Source of the DNA: Actinomycetes bacterium
Lineage (GTDB): Bacteria > Actinomycetota > Acidimicrobiia > Acidimicrobiales > Acidimicrobiaceae
NCBI GenBank assembly: GCA_021819725.1
Contig: JAKAQR010000003.1
Location: forward strand, 62,001-126,000
DNA: 64,000 nt
Reading direction: 5' to 3'
Program-made: the position numbers and the translations under genes
Shown: positions 44,822 through 53,952 of the stretch, in pieces
How positions within the stretch are numbered: the stretch's first letter is position 1
Layout: each line of letters begins with the position of its first letter
The notes under the pieces: model-generated
Told to the model about the DNA's origin: nothing
The model's database searches: none
The model's input: the letters and a program-made list of their open reading frames with translations, nothing else

Positions 44822-45253
44822 TTGAGAGTCATTTGGGAGAGGTTGAGAACTGAGGATCGAGTCCTCTCGGTCTGCGTGGTAGCTATCGCGATCACCCTTT
44901 TTCTTCCGTGGCATACGTACGCGATTTTGAGCATGACTGGCACGACCGATGGCTTTCATAGTTGGGGATTGCTGACGGCGCTCGGTGTGCTGTTGCTCGC
45001 ATTTGTGCTCACATCAGATGGCGAGTTCGTTGCTCGGCACACTCCTCGGATATCGCTTGCTTCATGGAGGGTGATCGGGGCGGCGCTGATGTTCGGTGGG
45101 GCTGCGCTGTACTTGACGATCGGGCCTGGCTCCTATCACTCCACCGAGGTTCCGGTGGCATATGGACCATCCTACGGTGTCTACTTGGCGTTCTTAATAG
45201 GGTTGGCGGCGTTGTTGTTGACGTTTCGCCAGGGAAGGAAATCGATATCTTGA
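44822..45253 (+). CDS. Small membrane protein, four helices
   Basis: 143 residues with four hydrophobic helices and polar loops containing WHTYAILSMTGTTDGFHSWG and GPGSYHSTEVPVAYGPSYGVY. The start is TTG, with CGGAGG before it. The first outside loop has the pattern of small actinobacterial membrane proteins with a FLPWxT segment. The stop overlaps the next gene's start (TTGA), so the two are co-translated. Function unknown. Confidence 0.62.
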   Translation: MRVIWERLRTEDRVLSVCVVAIAITLFLPWHTYAILSMTGTTDGFHSWGLLTALGVLLLAFVLTSDGEFVARHTPRISLASWRVIGAALMFGGAALYLTIGPGSYHSTEVPVAYGPSYGVYLAFLIGLAALLLTFRQGRKSIS

Positions 45254-45957
45254 AGAAGTTGCTTCTAGTGATCCCCTTAGGGGGACTTTTGCTCGCTGCC
45301 TGCGGCTCGACCAGTACGAGCAATCCGGTGAGTGCTGGTGCGGCGACGTTGACGAGTCAGGAGGTGCACTTCTGTTTCGTCACCCAGGCCACGAGTGGCG
45401 CTGATAGTACGCAGCTTCAGGGTTGTGGCGACCAGAACTACGACGCCCACCTCGCCTCGGCAAACTTGACGAGTTCGGTCAGTCTCTCTGGACAGAGCCA
45501 GAGCGAGAAGGTTGGGGTGGAGCGCATCGGCAAGACCGAGTGGGTCTATTTCAAGAAGAAGTGGTACGCCCAGAAGGAGCCATTCCCAGCATCATCACCG
45601 GGCTCGATCTCCTCGCTGCTGCGCGCTACGCCGAGTGTGAAGAAGGTTGCAGGCATCAAAGTCCTGGGGCAGTCGACCACCGGTTACCAGGGAGTCTTTA
45701 CCGCCGCTGACTTCAAGGCGCATAAGAAGGCGCTTACTTCGTCGATGGCGACCTCATTGACTGGTCTCAAGAGTGACACCTTCACCGCGTATGTGAACAC
45801 CAAGGGCCAGGTTGTTCAGGTGAACCAGACGGAGTTGGTGACCTCGTCGAGCACGAAGGTAACAGTTACCTCCACCGTTCAGTTCTCCCACTTTGGAGAG
45901 AAGGTAGCGATCAAAAAGCCGCCTGCGAACGAGATCTCAAAGGGTTCACCGAGCTAA
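45250..45957 (+). CDS. Lipoprotein, LppX/LolA-like in layout
   Basis: 235 residues with a lipoprotein signal (LLLVIPLGGLLLAAC). The mature part has repeated beta-strand patterns: RIGKTEWVYFKKKWYAQ, GYQGVFTAADFKAH, TFTAYVNTKGQVVQVNQTE and a polar C-terminus. The order of a question strand (KTEWVYFKKKWY) followed by a test of linear strands is like LppX/LprG-type lipid-binding lipoproteins, but the match is only structural. The TTG start overlaps the stop of the membrane protein upstream. It ends 12 bp inside the antiporter gene, which faces it. Confidence 0.68.
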   Translation: MKKLLLVIPLGGLLLAACGSTSTSNPVSAGAATLTSQEVHFCFVTQATSGADSTQLQGCGDQNYDAHLASANLTSSVSLSGQSQSEKVGVERIGKTEWVYFKKKWYAQKEPFPASSPGSISSLLRATPSVKKVAGIKVLGQSTTGYQGVFTAADFKAHKKALTSSMATSLTGLKSDTFTAYVNTKGQVVQVNQTELVTSSSTKVTVTSTVQFSHFGEKVAIKKPPANEISKGSPS

Positions 45958-47019
45958 ACGATTGAGTCGTAGCGCAAGTCCTGAGACCAGTGTCGAGCCG
46001 AGGACGACGGCCATGAGAATGGCGTAGTCGGTGTTGGACAAGACAGCCGACTGCAAGAAGACGAGGGCCATAGCGATGGTGACCTCTCCTCTGGCGAGCA
46101 TGCCTGCCCCTACGGCGATGCGCACGTGGAGGTCTCCTGGGGTGGCAACGCTAATGGCAAGACGAGAGATGAGCAGCGCGATCAGGATCAGACCTGCGGA
46201 TAGGAGAACGTTGGCATGAACGAGCAGCGGTAATCGGATGTCGTAGCCCGCGACCATGAAGAACATGGTTGGCAGTAGTCGCTCAAGGAGGGGTAACCAA
46301 CGTCTGGCGGGTGCCCCCAGGCGAGCTGCGGTTTCGTGACCATCGAAGACGCCAAGCAGGGCAGCGGAGACGCCACAGATGACCCCACCGATCGTGAGCA
46401 CCATCACTTTCGTGAAGAGTAAGGCAGTCGTCTTTGGCCGTATCAGGAGCATGGCACCCACAATCGCAAGCGAGGCCGCCAAGGCGATGGTTGGGCTACT
46501 GGTCAGACCAAAGGTAGCCCCGGCTGCAAACAGTGGCGCAAGTACCAGGAGAGCGATGCCAAAGAAGTCGTCGGCGACGGCGGCGGAGATGATGATCGGA
46601 TAACCACTGCCCTCACCGGTTCCATGGGGTCGCAGAAGCCGCGCCGCAATACCTGCCGACGTGGGAATCGCGCTCAGGATGAGGGCAAGTTCGGTTAATC
46701 CAGCTGATCGTTGCCAAGCCAATAAGCCGAAGCCAAGAATGCCCAGCACGGTTGCGCCAATCGAGGCCAAGCCCAGCCCACGAGGGGTGAGTGGGCGGTG
46801 GCCAAGGTCGGAGAGCTCCACTCCAACACCAAAGAGGAGTGCGAAGAGACCGACGTAGGCGACAATGCTGAGGCTCGTCGTATTCGCGTTGGCGCCAAGC
46901 GTGACGCGCAGGAGTGCTCCGACTGCGAGGAGCACCATGGGCTCAGGGATGCGAAGCCAGCGTTGTGGGATCGTGCCAATGGCGAGACCCACCAACACGA
47001 TCATTACCGTCTCGCTCAC
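45946..47019 (-). CDS. CPA2-type cation/proton antiporter (KefB/NapA-like)
   Basis: A membrane antiporter of 357 residues and about ten helices. It has PTSAGIAARLL in helix 4 and the paired acidic residues of CPA2 exchangers, D-D in SAAVADDFFGIALL, followed by a late GMLARGEVTIAMALV motif (the family GxxxRGE). It lacks any C-terminal TrkA-N regulatory domain. Exchange of Na+ or K+ for H+ is likely, useful for pH control in acid. It is slightly short for the family, but all key motifs are present. Confidence 0.87.
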   Translation of the reverse strand: MSETVMIVLVGLAIGTIPQRWLRIPEPMVLLAVGALLRVTLGANANTTSLSIVAYVGLFALLFGVGVELSDLGHRPLTPRGLGLASIGATVLGILGFGLLAWQRSAGLTELALILSAIPTSAGIAARLLRPHGTGEGSGYPIIISAAVADDFFGIALLVLAPLFAAGATFGLTSSPTIALAASLAIVGAMLLIRPKTTALLFTKVMVLTIGGVICGVSAALLGVFDGHETAARLGAPARRWLPLLERLLPTMFFMVAGYDIRLPLLVHANVLLSAGLILIALLISRLAISVATPGDLHVRIAVGAGMLARGEVTIAMALVFLQSAVLSNTDYAILMAVVLGSTLVSGLALRLNRLAR

Positions 47020-47120
47020 CCGCCCCGGACCGCCTTCCCTTGGTGTCTACTGAGTGGTGAACTCCGCCGTCGTGACTGCGGAGGGCTTATTCCCCACTAC
47101 TCCGGTTTAGCCTAATAGGC

Positions 47121-47798
47121 ATGCTGGTTGTGGGAAAGTTGTTGCGCGGTGTCGCAGTGGTGGGTGTGTTCGGGGTCGTTCTTTCGGCGTGTCACTTTTC
47201 GAATGGACAGTACGGGCCGGCCTCTGCCGGGGCGGCACTGGCGCCGACGAATGGACCGGCTGGTGCCTCAGGCTCGGGAAATAGCGCGACGGCCAAGCTT
47301 CTCGGTGGTGGCCTTAGCGTACCGAAGACGGCGTCGACCTATGACGGAGCGGGATTCCCGATCCCGGACTATGGGCCGGTGAGCTATCACGGCTACGTCA
47401 ATGGCGATCCAAGGTATCCCGCGACGATCGGGGTGAGGAACTCAGCCTACGGTCAGATCCTCACGACGCAGAGTGGATATACCCTCTACATCAGGTTGGG
47501 TGATGAGTTTCGGGCGAGCAAATGTTTTAAGATCTGCCTCGACGCTTTCCCTCCGGAGCTCACCAACGGCGCTCCACAGGCGGCCCCAGGTATCTTGGCC
47601 GCTGACCTCGGCGTCTTGACCGCGAACAACTCGTGGGAACAGGTCTCCTATGGAGGACGACCTCTTTATCGATATCGTCTCGATACCAAACCAGGCGAGA
47701 TCAATGCTGAGGGAAAGGGAGGCATCTGGTACGTCGTGGGTGTTAACGGACTCCCGATCACGAAACCTCTTTCCCGAACCAGTGCGACCAAGAGCTAG
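47121..47798 (+). CDS. Secreted-repeat lipoprotein (PF03640, COG4315)
   Basis: 225 residues with a lipobox (VVLSAC, cysteine 24) and a Gly/Ser/Ala-rich linker. The mature domain (about 100-215) has the two strands typical of this family: GQILTTQSGYTLYIRLGDE with SKCFKICLDAFPPEL, and WEQVSYGGRPLYRYRLDTKPGEI then GKGGIWYVV. The function is unknown; relatives are secreted or cell-attached and some bind heme or metals. The stop overlaps the opposite-strand iron-sulfur oxidoreductase by four bases. Confidence 0.85.
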   Translation: MLVVGKLLRGVAVVGVFGVVLSACHFSNGQYGPASAGAALAPTNGPAGASGSGNSATAKLLGGGLSVPKTASTYDGAGFPIPDYGPVSYHGYVNGDPRYPATIGVRNSAYGQILTTQSGYTLYIRLGDEFRASKCFKICLDAFPPELTNGAPQAAPGILAADLGVLTANNSWEQVSYGGRPLYRYRLDTKPGEINAEGKGGIWYVVGVNGLPITKPLSRTSATKS

Positions 47799-49795
47799 AG
47801 TGACTTCGTAAGAATCTGCGCGACATCTAAAACCTGCTTGCCCGGGTCAGCGGTGCCCTCGGCTTGGCGTGCCTTCATGGCATCGTCGAGCATGATCATA
47901 CAAAATGGGCAGGCGGTTGAGACCACATCTGCACCGGTCTCAAGGGCCTGATCGGTGCGCTCGAGGTTGATTCGCTTCCCGATATTCTCCTCGAGCCACA
48001 TACGAGCGCCTCCTGCACCGCAGCAGAAGCCCTTCTCGCGACAACGATGCATCTCCTTGGATTGAACGCCAGGGATCGCCTCAAGCACCGAGCGAGGCTC
48101 ATCGTAGACGTGGTTGTGACGACCAAGGTAGCAGGGATCATGGTAGGTAACGCTCTTGTCGACTGACTTTGTAGGCGTGATTCGCTGGTCGGCGATGAGG
48201 CGGCTCAACAGTTGGGAATGGTGAACGACCTCGTAGTTCCCACCAAGTGCCGGGTATTCATTGGCGATCGAGTTGAAGCAATGCGGACAGGAGACGATGA
48301 CCTTGCGAACGCCGACACTGTTGAGCGTCTCGATGTTGGTCTGTGCTTGGGTCTGATAGAGATACTCGTTGCCGATCCGTCTGGCGGGATCCCCGGTGCA
48401 GCTTTCGCGCGGGCCAAGGACGGCGAAGTTCACGCCTGCGTTGTGGAGCAGGGTGGCAATGGAGCGGGTGACACGCTGTGCCCGCTCGTCCAGCGCGCCC
48501 GCACAACCAACCCAGAAGAGATACTCGGTGTCGGCACCGATGGTGTCAGTGACGACAGGGACCTCGAAATCGAGACCCTGCATCCAATCGGATCGATGGC
48601 TGGCTCCCAATCCCCACGGATCGCCCTGGTTCTCGATGTTTCTGAGCATCGAGTTCGCTTCTGAGGGGAAGCTTGACTCCATCAGGACCTGGTATCGGCG
48701 GATGTCGACGATCGTGTCAACGTGTTCGATATCGACTGGACATGCCTGCACGCAGGCGCCACAGGTCGTGCAGGACCAAAGCACATCAGGATCGATCACG
48801 TCTGGAACGAGGTTGTCGTCTAAGGAGGAACCTGAGAGCATCTTTTCTCGCAGGCTCATGATGAGTAGTTTCGGAGAGAGGGGTTTGCCGGTTCCCCAGG
48901 CAGGACACTGTTCTTGGCATCGGCCACACTCGGTGCAGGCCAGCAGGTCGAGTCGTTGCTTCCATGTGGTCTGCTCGATCGTGCCAACTCCGAAGACATC
49001 CTCCTCCGAGAGCGTCTCTGGATCCATGTTAGGGGTGGTCGCCAGCGCACCGAGGGCGATGGGCCGTCGTGCAAAAGCGACGTTTAACGGTGCAGTGAAG
49101 ATGTGGAGATGCTTCGAGTGAACGACGAAGATTAAGAAGCTGAAGATCACGGCGATGTTGAGCACGAGGAAGATGGACTCAAGGATGTAGTTGGTGTGTG
49201 CGCCCATGTGGCGGAAGGGAATCGAGAGTACGTGCGACATGAAGGCAAAGTCCGAGTAGGGAAAGTCGCCGGTGTTGACCTGGAAAGCCCGATAGGCCAG
49301 CAGCGTGATGATGACCGCGGCGATCCAGCCCAGGGTGATCCAGGCGGTCTTGGTGTGAGAACCGTAGAATCGTGAGTCGCGGTGCCGCTGTTCTGGGGCC
49401 TCACGAATGCGAATGACGCTAAAGACACACACCGCCACTAAGACAGCGAGCGCAAAGAAGTCCTCAAGGAATCCCAACCAGCTATCGTGTCCAATGAGGG
49501 GGATCGCAAAACGGCGGTTAAAGAGAAGCCCAATCGCTTCGATGATGGTGGCGAGCAGAATGGTAAAACCCCAAAAGGTGAAGAAGTGAGCGATACCGGG
49601 CACGGTCTTGGTCAATAGCTTGCGCTGGCCGAGCACCTCAACGGCCTCGGCCTTGACGCCTTGCTCGGCGGTTGTACGCCCGCGTTCGACCTTTTTGCCG
49701 GCACGGACTACTCCAAAGAGGTACAGTCCACGCCGTGCGACCAGCGCAAGTGAGACCACGATGATCACTAGGCCGACGATAAGACGGTCGTCCAT
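47795..49795 (-). CDS. Heterodisulfide-reductase-like membrane iron-sulfur oxidoreductase
   Basis: 666 residues. The N-terminal 250 form about six membrane helices of the nitrate-reductase gamma/HdrE type (diheme cytochrome b-like). Two 4Fe-4S ferredoxin motifs follow (CTECGRCQEQCPAW and CTTCGACVQACPVDIEH), then two CCG cysteine-rich domains (SCPHCFNS..., HDPCYLGRHN, GFCCGAGGARMW) typical of HdrD. Mycobacteria have a similar protein (Rv0338c type) thought to pass electrons from fatty-acid oxidation to the quinone pool. A promoter with a palindromic operator lies upstream (49844-49872). Confidence 0.9.
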   Translation of the reverse strand: MDDRLIVGLVIIVVSLALVARRGLYLFGVVRAGKKVERGRTTAEQGVKAEAVEVLGQRKLLTKTVPGIAHFFTFWGFTILLATIIEAIGLLFNRRFAIPLIGHDSWLGFLEDFFALAVLVAVCVFSVIRIREAPEQRHRDSRFYGSHTKTAWITLGWIAAVIITLLAYRAFQVNTGDFPYSDFAFMSHVLSIPFRHMGAHTNYILESIFLVLNIAVIFSFLIFVVHSKHLHIFTAPLNVAFARRPIALGALATTPNMDPETLSEEDVFGVGTIEQTTWKQRLDLLACTECGRCQEQCPAWGTGKPLSPKLLIMSLREKMLSGSSLDDNLVPDVIDPDVLWSCTTCGACVQACPVDIEHVDTIVDIRRYQVLMESSFPSEANSMLRNIENQGDPWGLGASHRSDWMQGLDFEVPVVTDTIGADTEYLFWVGCAGALDERAQRVTRSIATLLHNAGVNFAVLGPRESCTGDPARRIGNEYLYQTQAQTNIETLNSVGVRKVIVSCPHCFNSIANEYPALGGNYEVVHHSQLLSRLIADQRITPTKSVDKSVTYHDPCYLGRHNHVYDEPRSVLEAIPGVQSKEMHRCREKGFCCGAGGARMWLEENIGKRINLERTDQALETGADVVSTACPFCMIMLDDAMKARQAEGTADPGKQVLDVAQILTKSL

Positions 49796-49843
49796 TCTTC
49801 CTCCTCTGGTTGCCGTAACGGCACCTTTACCAAGCTGATCACT

Positions 49844-49872
49844 ATATTACCTATCGGTAACATCTATCACAA
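49844..49872 (-). promoter_or_regulatory. Promoter with TTACCTATCGGTAA operator
   Basis: On the minus strand TTGTGA (-35, 49867-49872) is 17 bp from TAATAT (-10, 49844-49849). The spacer holds the inverted repeat TTACC-GATA-GGTAA (49847-49860), which fits a TetR- or FadR-like operator (TnAC...GTnA). It would control the iron-sulfur oxidoreductase gene starting at 49795. Confidence 0.62.
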
Positions 49873-49879
49873 ACCTGCA

Positions 49880-50440
49880 CTATAGGTCGAGCTGATATCG
49901 GCTTGGCGTGGGGCCATCCTGACCTTGGTATTTACTCGCCAAAGCATCCGATCCATAAGGATTGTCGGCCGGGGTCGTCATCTCGAGGAACGAGATCTGT
50001 CCGATCTTCATGCCTGGGTAGATTTTGATAGGAAGGTTGGCTACATTCGAGAGCTCTAGCGTGATGGTGCCCGAGAAGCCGGGGTCGATAAAACCAGCGG
50101 TCGAGTGGATGAGGAGCCCAAGTCGTCCGAGTGATGACTTGCCCTCCAGACGACCGACGAGGTCGGGCCCAATGGAGACTCGCTCAACCGTCGCGCCCAA
50201 GACGAATTCATTTGGATGGAGCATCAAGGCTCCATCCTGTTCGACCTCGAGCAGCTCTGTCAGATCGTCGAGGGGTTCACGGACATCGATGAGGCCTTTC
50301 GAATAGTTTCGAAAGACCCGGAATTTGTTTCCAATTCGTAGATCGACGGAGGAAGGTTGGATGGCGTTCTCTGCCAGAGGGTCAATAAGAACCCGCTTGG
50401 TCTCAAGAGCTGCGATGATGGATCGATCGGACAAAATCAT
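49880..50440 (-). CDS. dcd: dCTP deaminase
   Basis: Converts dCTP to dUTP, or directly to dUMP in the bifunctional actinobacterial type. The 186 residues have the trimeric dUTPase/DCD fold: MILSDRSIIAAL, IQPSSVDLRIG, GRLEGKSSLGRLGLLIHSTAGFIDPGFSGTITLEL (catalytic glutamate and substrate-binding residues) and the C-terminal YQGQDGPTPSRYQLDL tail. Length and sequence fit the bifunctional enzyme, but the class cannot be settled here. It is 84 bp upstream of the iron-sulfur oxidoreductase. Confidence 0.94.
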   Translation of the reverse strand: MILSDRSIIAALETKRVLIDPLAENAIQPSSVDLRIGNKFRVFRNYSKGLIDVREPLDDLTELLEVEQDGALMLHPNEFVLGATVERVSIGPDLVGRLEGKSSLGRLGLLIHSTAGFIDPGFSGTITLELSNVANLPIKIYPGMKIGQISFLEMTTPADNPYGSDALASKYQGQDGPTPSRYQLDL

Positions 50441-50515
50441 ACTCCAATTACACTAACCCTTAGCGATTGACCCTACCGACGTCCATTTGGGGGTAGTTGG
50501 GGAATTCGCAAAATT

Positions 50516-50589
50516 GCGGGCGTAGTTCAGCGGCAGAACATCAGCTTCCCAAGCTGAGAACGCGGGTTCGATTCCCGTCGCCCGCTCCA
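50516..50589 (+). tRNA. tRNA-Gly(CCC)
   Basis: Acceptor GCGGGCG/CGCCCGC, D-arm TAGTTCAGCGGCAGAAC, anticodon stem TCAGC/GCTGA with loop TTCCCAA (anticodon CCC), T-arm CGGGTTCGATTCCCG and an encoded CCA. IS21-like terminal repeats begin 45 bp downstream. Confidence 0.95.
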
Positions 50590-50633
50590 GACACCAGAGC
50601 TGTTCAGTGGTTGTTTTAGACGCCAAGCTGTGT

Positions 50634-50700
50634 ATTCTCGCTAACTTTGCCACCCATTCTCGCTGAAACTTGCCACCTGTTATCGCTGAAACTTGCCACC
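50634..50700 (+). repeat. Three 21-23-bp tandem repeats, IS21-type end
   Basis: ATTCTCGCTAACTTTGCCACC (50634-50654), ATTCTCGCTGAAACTTGCCACC (50656-50677) and a similar unit ending GCTGAAACTTGCCACC (50678-50700). Multiple short repeats in the same direction are how IS21-family elements end; they are transposase-binding sites. The istB remnant lies 105 bp further in. Confidence 0.75.
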
Positions 50701-50805
50701 CCCTAGGAGGGTGCGAGAGGGACTGGTTGTAGTGTATCGCTAATCGGTCAAGTGTCGCCTCCTTCTCGGTAGTTTTGATGGTGTCATGGAGTCTCGTCCG
50801 CGGAC

Positions 50806-51544
50806 TTAGCCACCTTGGACTTCTTGGCTCTCATGGATGTTAACGGTCATCGAGAGGATGTGCGCGTTGCACAAGAGACGATCGAGTACCGCATCAGAGA
50901 TTGTCGGGTCTCGGAGTGCCTCGTGCCACGAATCGATGGGCAGCTGTGAGGTGACGATGGTTGACTTGCGCTCAGATCGATCCTCGAGCACTTCGAGTAG
51001 ATCCGAGGCTTCGTTCCCCTTGAGTGCCGAGAGACCGAAGTCGTCAATGACGAGTATCTTAAGCACGTGAAAGAGTCCCGAGTACCCTGAGGTATCTCCC
51101 GTCACCTCTGGCAAGAGCGAGATCGCTAAGGAGTGCCGGTGCCCTCCGGTACGCTGCGCTATGACCCGATCGAATCCCAGCAAAGGCCAGTGCACACGCG
51201 AGGTAACTCTTACCAACTCCGGTTGGACCGGTGACCGAGATGTTCTGGTGTGCATCGATCCAGTGTGATGAGCTAAAGCTCATGATGGTAGAACGGTCAA
51301 GTCCTCTCGGGGTGCGAAAGTCGAGGTCCTCAAGACTGGCTTGATGCCTGAGCTTGGCAGCTCTCAGGCGGGTGGTGAGCCTCCTAGCCTCCCGGTCCAT
51401 CGCCTCTCGGTCTACTAGCATCCCAAAGCGTTCTTCGAAGCTGAGCTCGAGGTAGCCGACGCTATCAAGCTGTTCACCAAATGCGTCTGCCATCCCTCGT
51501 AACCCAAGGTCTGTCAGGGTTGTCATGGTCTGGTTGTTTAACAT
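50806..51544 (-). pseudogene. istB: IstB, IS21-family transposition helper ATPase, frameshifted
   Basis: The N-terminal frame (51544-51059) has the IstB start TTLTDLGLRGMADAF and Walker A GPTGVGKSYLACALAF; the C-terminal frame (to 50806) has KILVIDDFGLSAL (Walker B) and SQLPIDSWHEALRDPTISDAVLDRLL. The junction near 51060 needs a shift of one base. A second shift seems present near 51150-51200, where the normal helix after the P-loop is scrambled. No istA transposase gene is found upstream, so this is an orphan remnant next to a tRNA. Confidence 0.85.
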
Positions 51545-51685
51545 CCGCTAATGTGCCCAGAAGGTTTAGGGGTAGAGTGATACAGTATTGAAAACGTATC
51601 GCAGGGGATGGTGGCAGAAAGAAATTGGTGTCAGAGTGTTCTCGAAAAAGCTTTCGGTCAGTTTTGATATCATAGACCTTTCTGT

Positions 51686-52726
51686 ATGATGACCTTAAAA
51701 ACCCGTCTACGTTCCTATCTCCGCAAGATCGTGCTGATCGTACTGCTGATTCAGGTGGTTGTGGTTGTCGTTCCTGAGGCAGCTGGGGCGACCTCTCTTC
51801 CTTTACGCGGTACGTACCTTGCGCTTGGTGACTCTATTGCTTTCGGATACGTGCCGGTGCAGGCGCTGCCGACCTATCCGAGTACGTCGTGGTATAACGA
51901 CCCCGCTCATTTTCGGAGCTACGCGAACGATGTCGCTAGCGCATTGCATCTCCAACTCGTGAACGCCTCTTGCCCCGGTGAGACGAGTGCATCAATGATT
52001 GATCCACATGCTCCGAGTAATCGGTGCGAGAATTACATGGGTCATGGAGGGGGGTATCGGCGCTTCTGGCCGCTTCATATCCGCTACTCAGGCTCTCAGC
52101 TGGGCTTTGCCGTGAACTATCTTAGGTCGCATCCCCAAACTAAACTCGTGTCGATCGATATCGGTGCTAACGATCTTCGGCTCTGTCAGCTCACTACGAA
52201 GGCGCAGTGTCGTAGTGCCAGTGAGGAAGAGCGTCTCGATGCATCATTGCGGAAGAATCTCGGGGTAATCTTTCATGCCATTCGGATCGAAGCCGGGTAT
52301 CGGGGGCCTATCGTTGCACTGGAATATTATCCGCTTTTGATCAATGGCCGCATTGCCATGCACAGTACGGAAGGGATCAACGCTGTTGTTCGTCGAGCTA
52401 CGCTAGCTGCGGGGGGTTTGACCGCTGGCGGATTTGGGGCTTTTGTCTCGGCTGCGGCGCCCTACGGCGGCAATCAATGTGCTGCAGGACTTCAGATTCG
52501 CTATCGCGTCAACAGCTCCGATGCTCGCTTCGTATGCAATATTCACCCCTCTCCTCTTGGAGATCGAGTGATCGCCAAGACCATTCTTGCGGCCCTTCTT
52601 CAATACCACGCGGTCACTGAGCGAAGAGTTGCGTCCTCGGAGATTGTCATGTACGCCCTCAACGGAAAGATTCCAGTCCCCAGGTACGTACGACGCAAGG
52701 CATGCGATGATGGCGACGTCTGTTAA
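51686..52726 (+). CDS. Secreted SGNH/GDSL-family hydrolase
   Basis: 346 residues with an N-terminal signal (residues 12-35). Block I is LALGDSIAFGY (nucleophile S50), block III is SIDIGANDLRLC (N162), and the block V histidine is in NIHPSPLGDRV (H287). The usual aspartate three residues before the histidine is replaced by C284, so catalysis may use another acid or the dyad only. Six or more cysteines in the mature part suggest disulfides, as expected outside an acidophile. Lipase or esterase activity is likely; the substrate is unknown. Confidence 0.84.
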   Translation: MMTLKTRLRSYLRKIVLIVLLIQVVVVVVPEAAGATSLPLRGTYLALGDSIAFGYVPVQALPTYPSTSWYNDPAHFRSYANDVASALHLQLVNASCPGETSASMIDPHAPSNRCENYMGHGGGYRRFWPLHIRYSGSQLGFAVNYLRSHPQTKLVSIDIGANDLRLCQLTTKAQCRSASEEERLDASLRKNLGVIFHAIRIEAGYRGPIVALEYYPLLINGRIAMHSTEGINAVVRRATLAAGGLTAGGFGAFVSAAAPYGGNQCAAGLQIRYRVNSSDARFVCNIHPSPLGDRVIAKTILAALLQYHAVTERRVASSEIVMYALNGKIPVPRYVRRKACDDGDVC

Positions 52727-52969
52727 TGATCAGGCAGCGAGGTGGGGGACTGAGGGTGGGGCTAAATACCTCAACTGCACCGGGGCCATATTGGTCGATT
52801 GTTTTCACCCACCAATGCCATGCAGTTTCGGTGTTTGGCACCGTGCAATTATTTGACCACCATTGTGTAGTTTTGGTTCTCCGCCAACAAGAATCGAAGA
52901 TCACGGGAGTAGCAAGCTCGCCAAAGAGCTCATGAATCAAGCGATTCCCAACGATGGGGTCGATTCCAG

Positions 52970-53167
52970 TCAGTTGACCATACATGCCGAATCAGAGAGC
53001 GCTTCGAGGTCATCACCGAGGGCTTCTTGGATGCGAAGAGCTAGCTCCTGGCCCTCGTCCTTGAATTCACAGGCGGATTTGTCCGAGTCGAGATCGCCCG
53101 TCCTGTTGTCGTTCCGACGATGGAGTTGTTCGCGGAGTTCGGCTGGGGGTGGTAGTGGGTCTGACAT
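52970..53167 (-). CDS. Possible small acidic protein
   Basis: 65 residues, charged and probably helical (LREQLHRRNDNRTGDLDSD, then QELALRIQEALGDDLEAL). No clear ribosome site and no family recognised. It may be a fragment of a lost gene. Confidence 0.25.
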   Translation of the reverse strand: MSDPLPPPAELREQLHRRNDNRTGDLDSDKSACEFKDEGQELALRIQEALGDDLEALSDSACMVN

Positions 53168-53382
53168 AGGTATCTGGTCGCGGCGCGGAGGGCGTGCGAG
53201 TCATCGGCGACTTAGCGATTGCCTGCCGTATCTATTATGGCCGGTCCTCTCGCATTCGAGGTGGTTCATCCGCGGCGGATCATTCCACGATCAAGTCCGT
53301 CAGGGGCCTTGCCCTCGCTGGCCCGGATTTTTCCCTTGCGTAGGGCTGGCCCCGGATCAGCTTCGGTCGCTGGGCAGGTGCC

Positions 53383-53883
53383 GTGTTGGCTGCTGAGATC
53401 GGAGTGGGGCGACTCAGTATGGGGCTTGTGGCAGAGCGTGTTGGAGTGACGACCCTGGCGCTCGACAAGCCTGTCGATAGTCTCGCTGATCTGACCCACC
53501 GGATCGCCGTTCTTGCAATGGACCTTCCACTAGCTTCGCGACTGCGTGCGCGATGCAGCCCAAAGGAGAGTTGAATCAGATGCACTGATGGCTGTTGCAC
53601 GCGCTATGCGTGCCTACGTCAACGAACATCCGGGCCGCTTTCAGACCAGGAACACCGTTACGCCGGGTGACTTTTCTTATATCCCTGAACCAACGATTCG
53701 CGTCACTCTGGACCGGAGATTCATGCACTCCGGATGTTGCATGGGTTTGTAATCATCGAGCTTGCAGACAGATTCCGACTCGAAGGCGACGCAAGCGAGA
53801 GTTTTGACTGGATGATCAACACGATTGATCACGCATTACAGTTCACTCCTGATCGCGATGGCGCACCAGCTCGGTTGAAGTAA
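53383..53883 (+). pseudogene. TetR-family regulator, frameshifted
   Basis: Three frames in order give TetR pieces. First, VGRLSMGLVAERVGVTTLAL (the helix-turn-helix) with PVDSLADLTHRIAV follows the GTG at 53383. Next, MAVARAMRAYVNEHPGRF starts near 53585. Last, LHGFVIIELADRFRLEGD and ESFDWMINTIDHALQF run to the TAA at 53881. These are the normal TetR N-terminus, middle and C-terminal dimer helices, but the frame is lost at least twice. The target genes are unknown. Confidence 0.78.
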
Positions 53884-53952
53884 ATGAAACGCATACCACC
53901 GATAGCCACCCGTAACAATCGCTGAAAGGCCATAAGGTACTGGGAAACCCAG

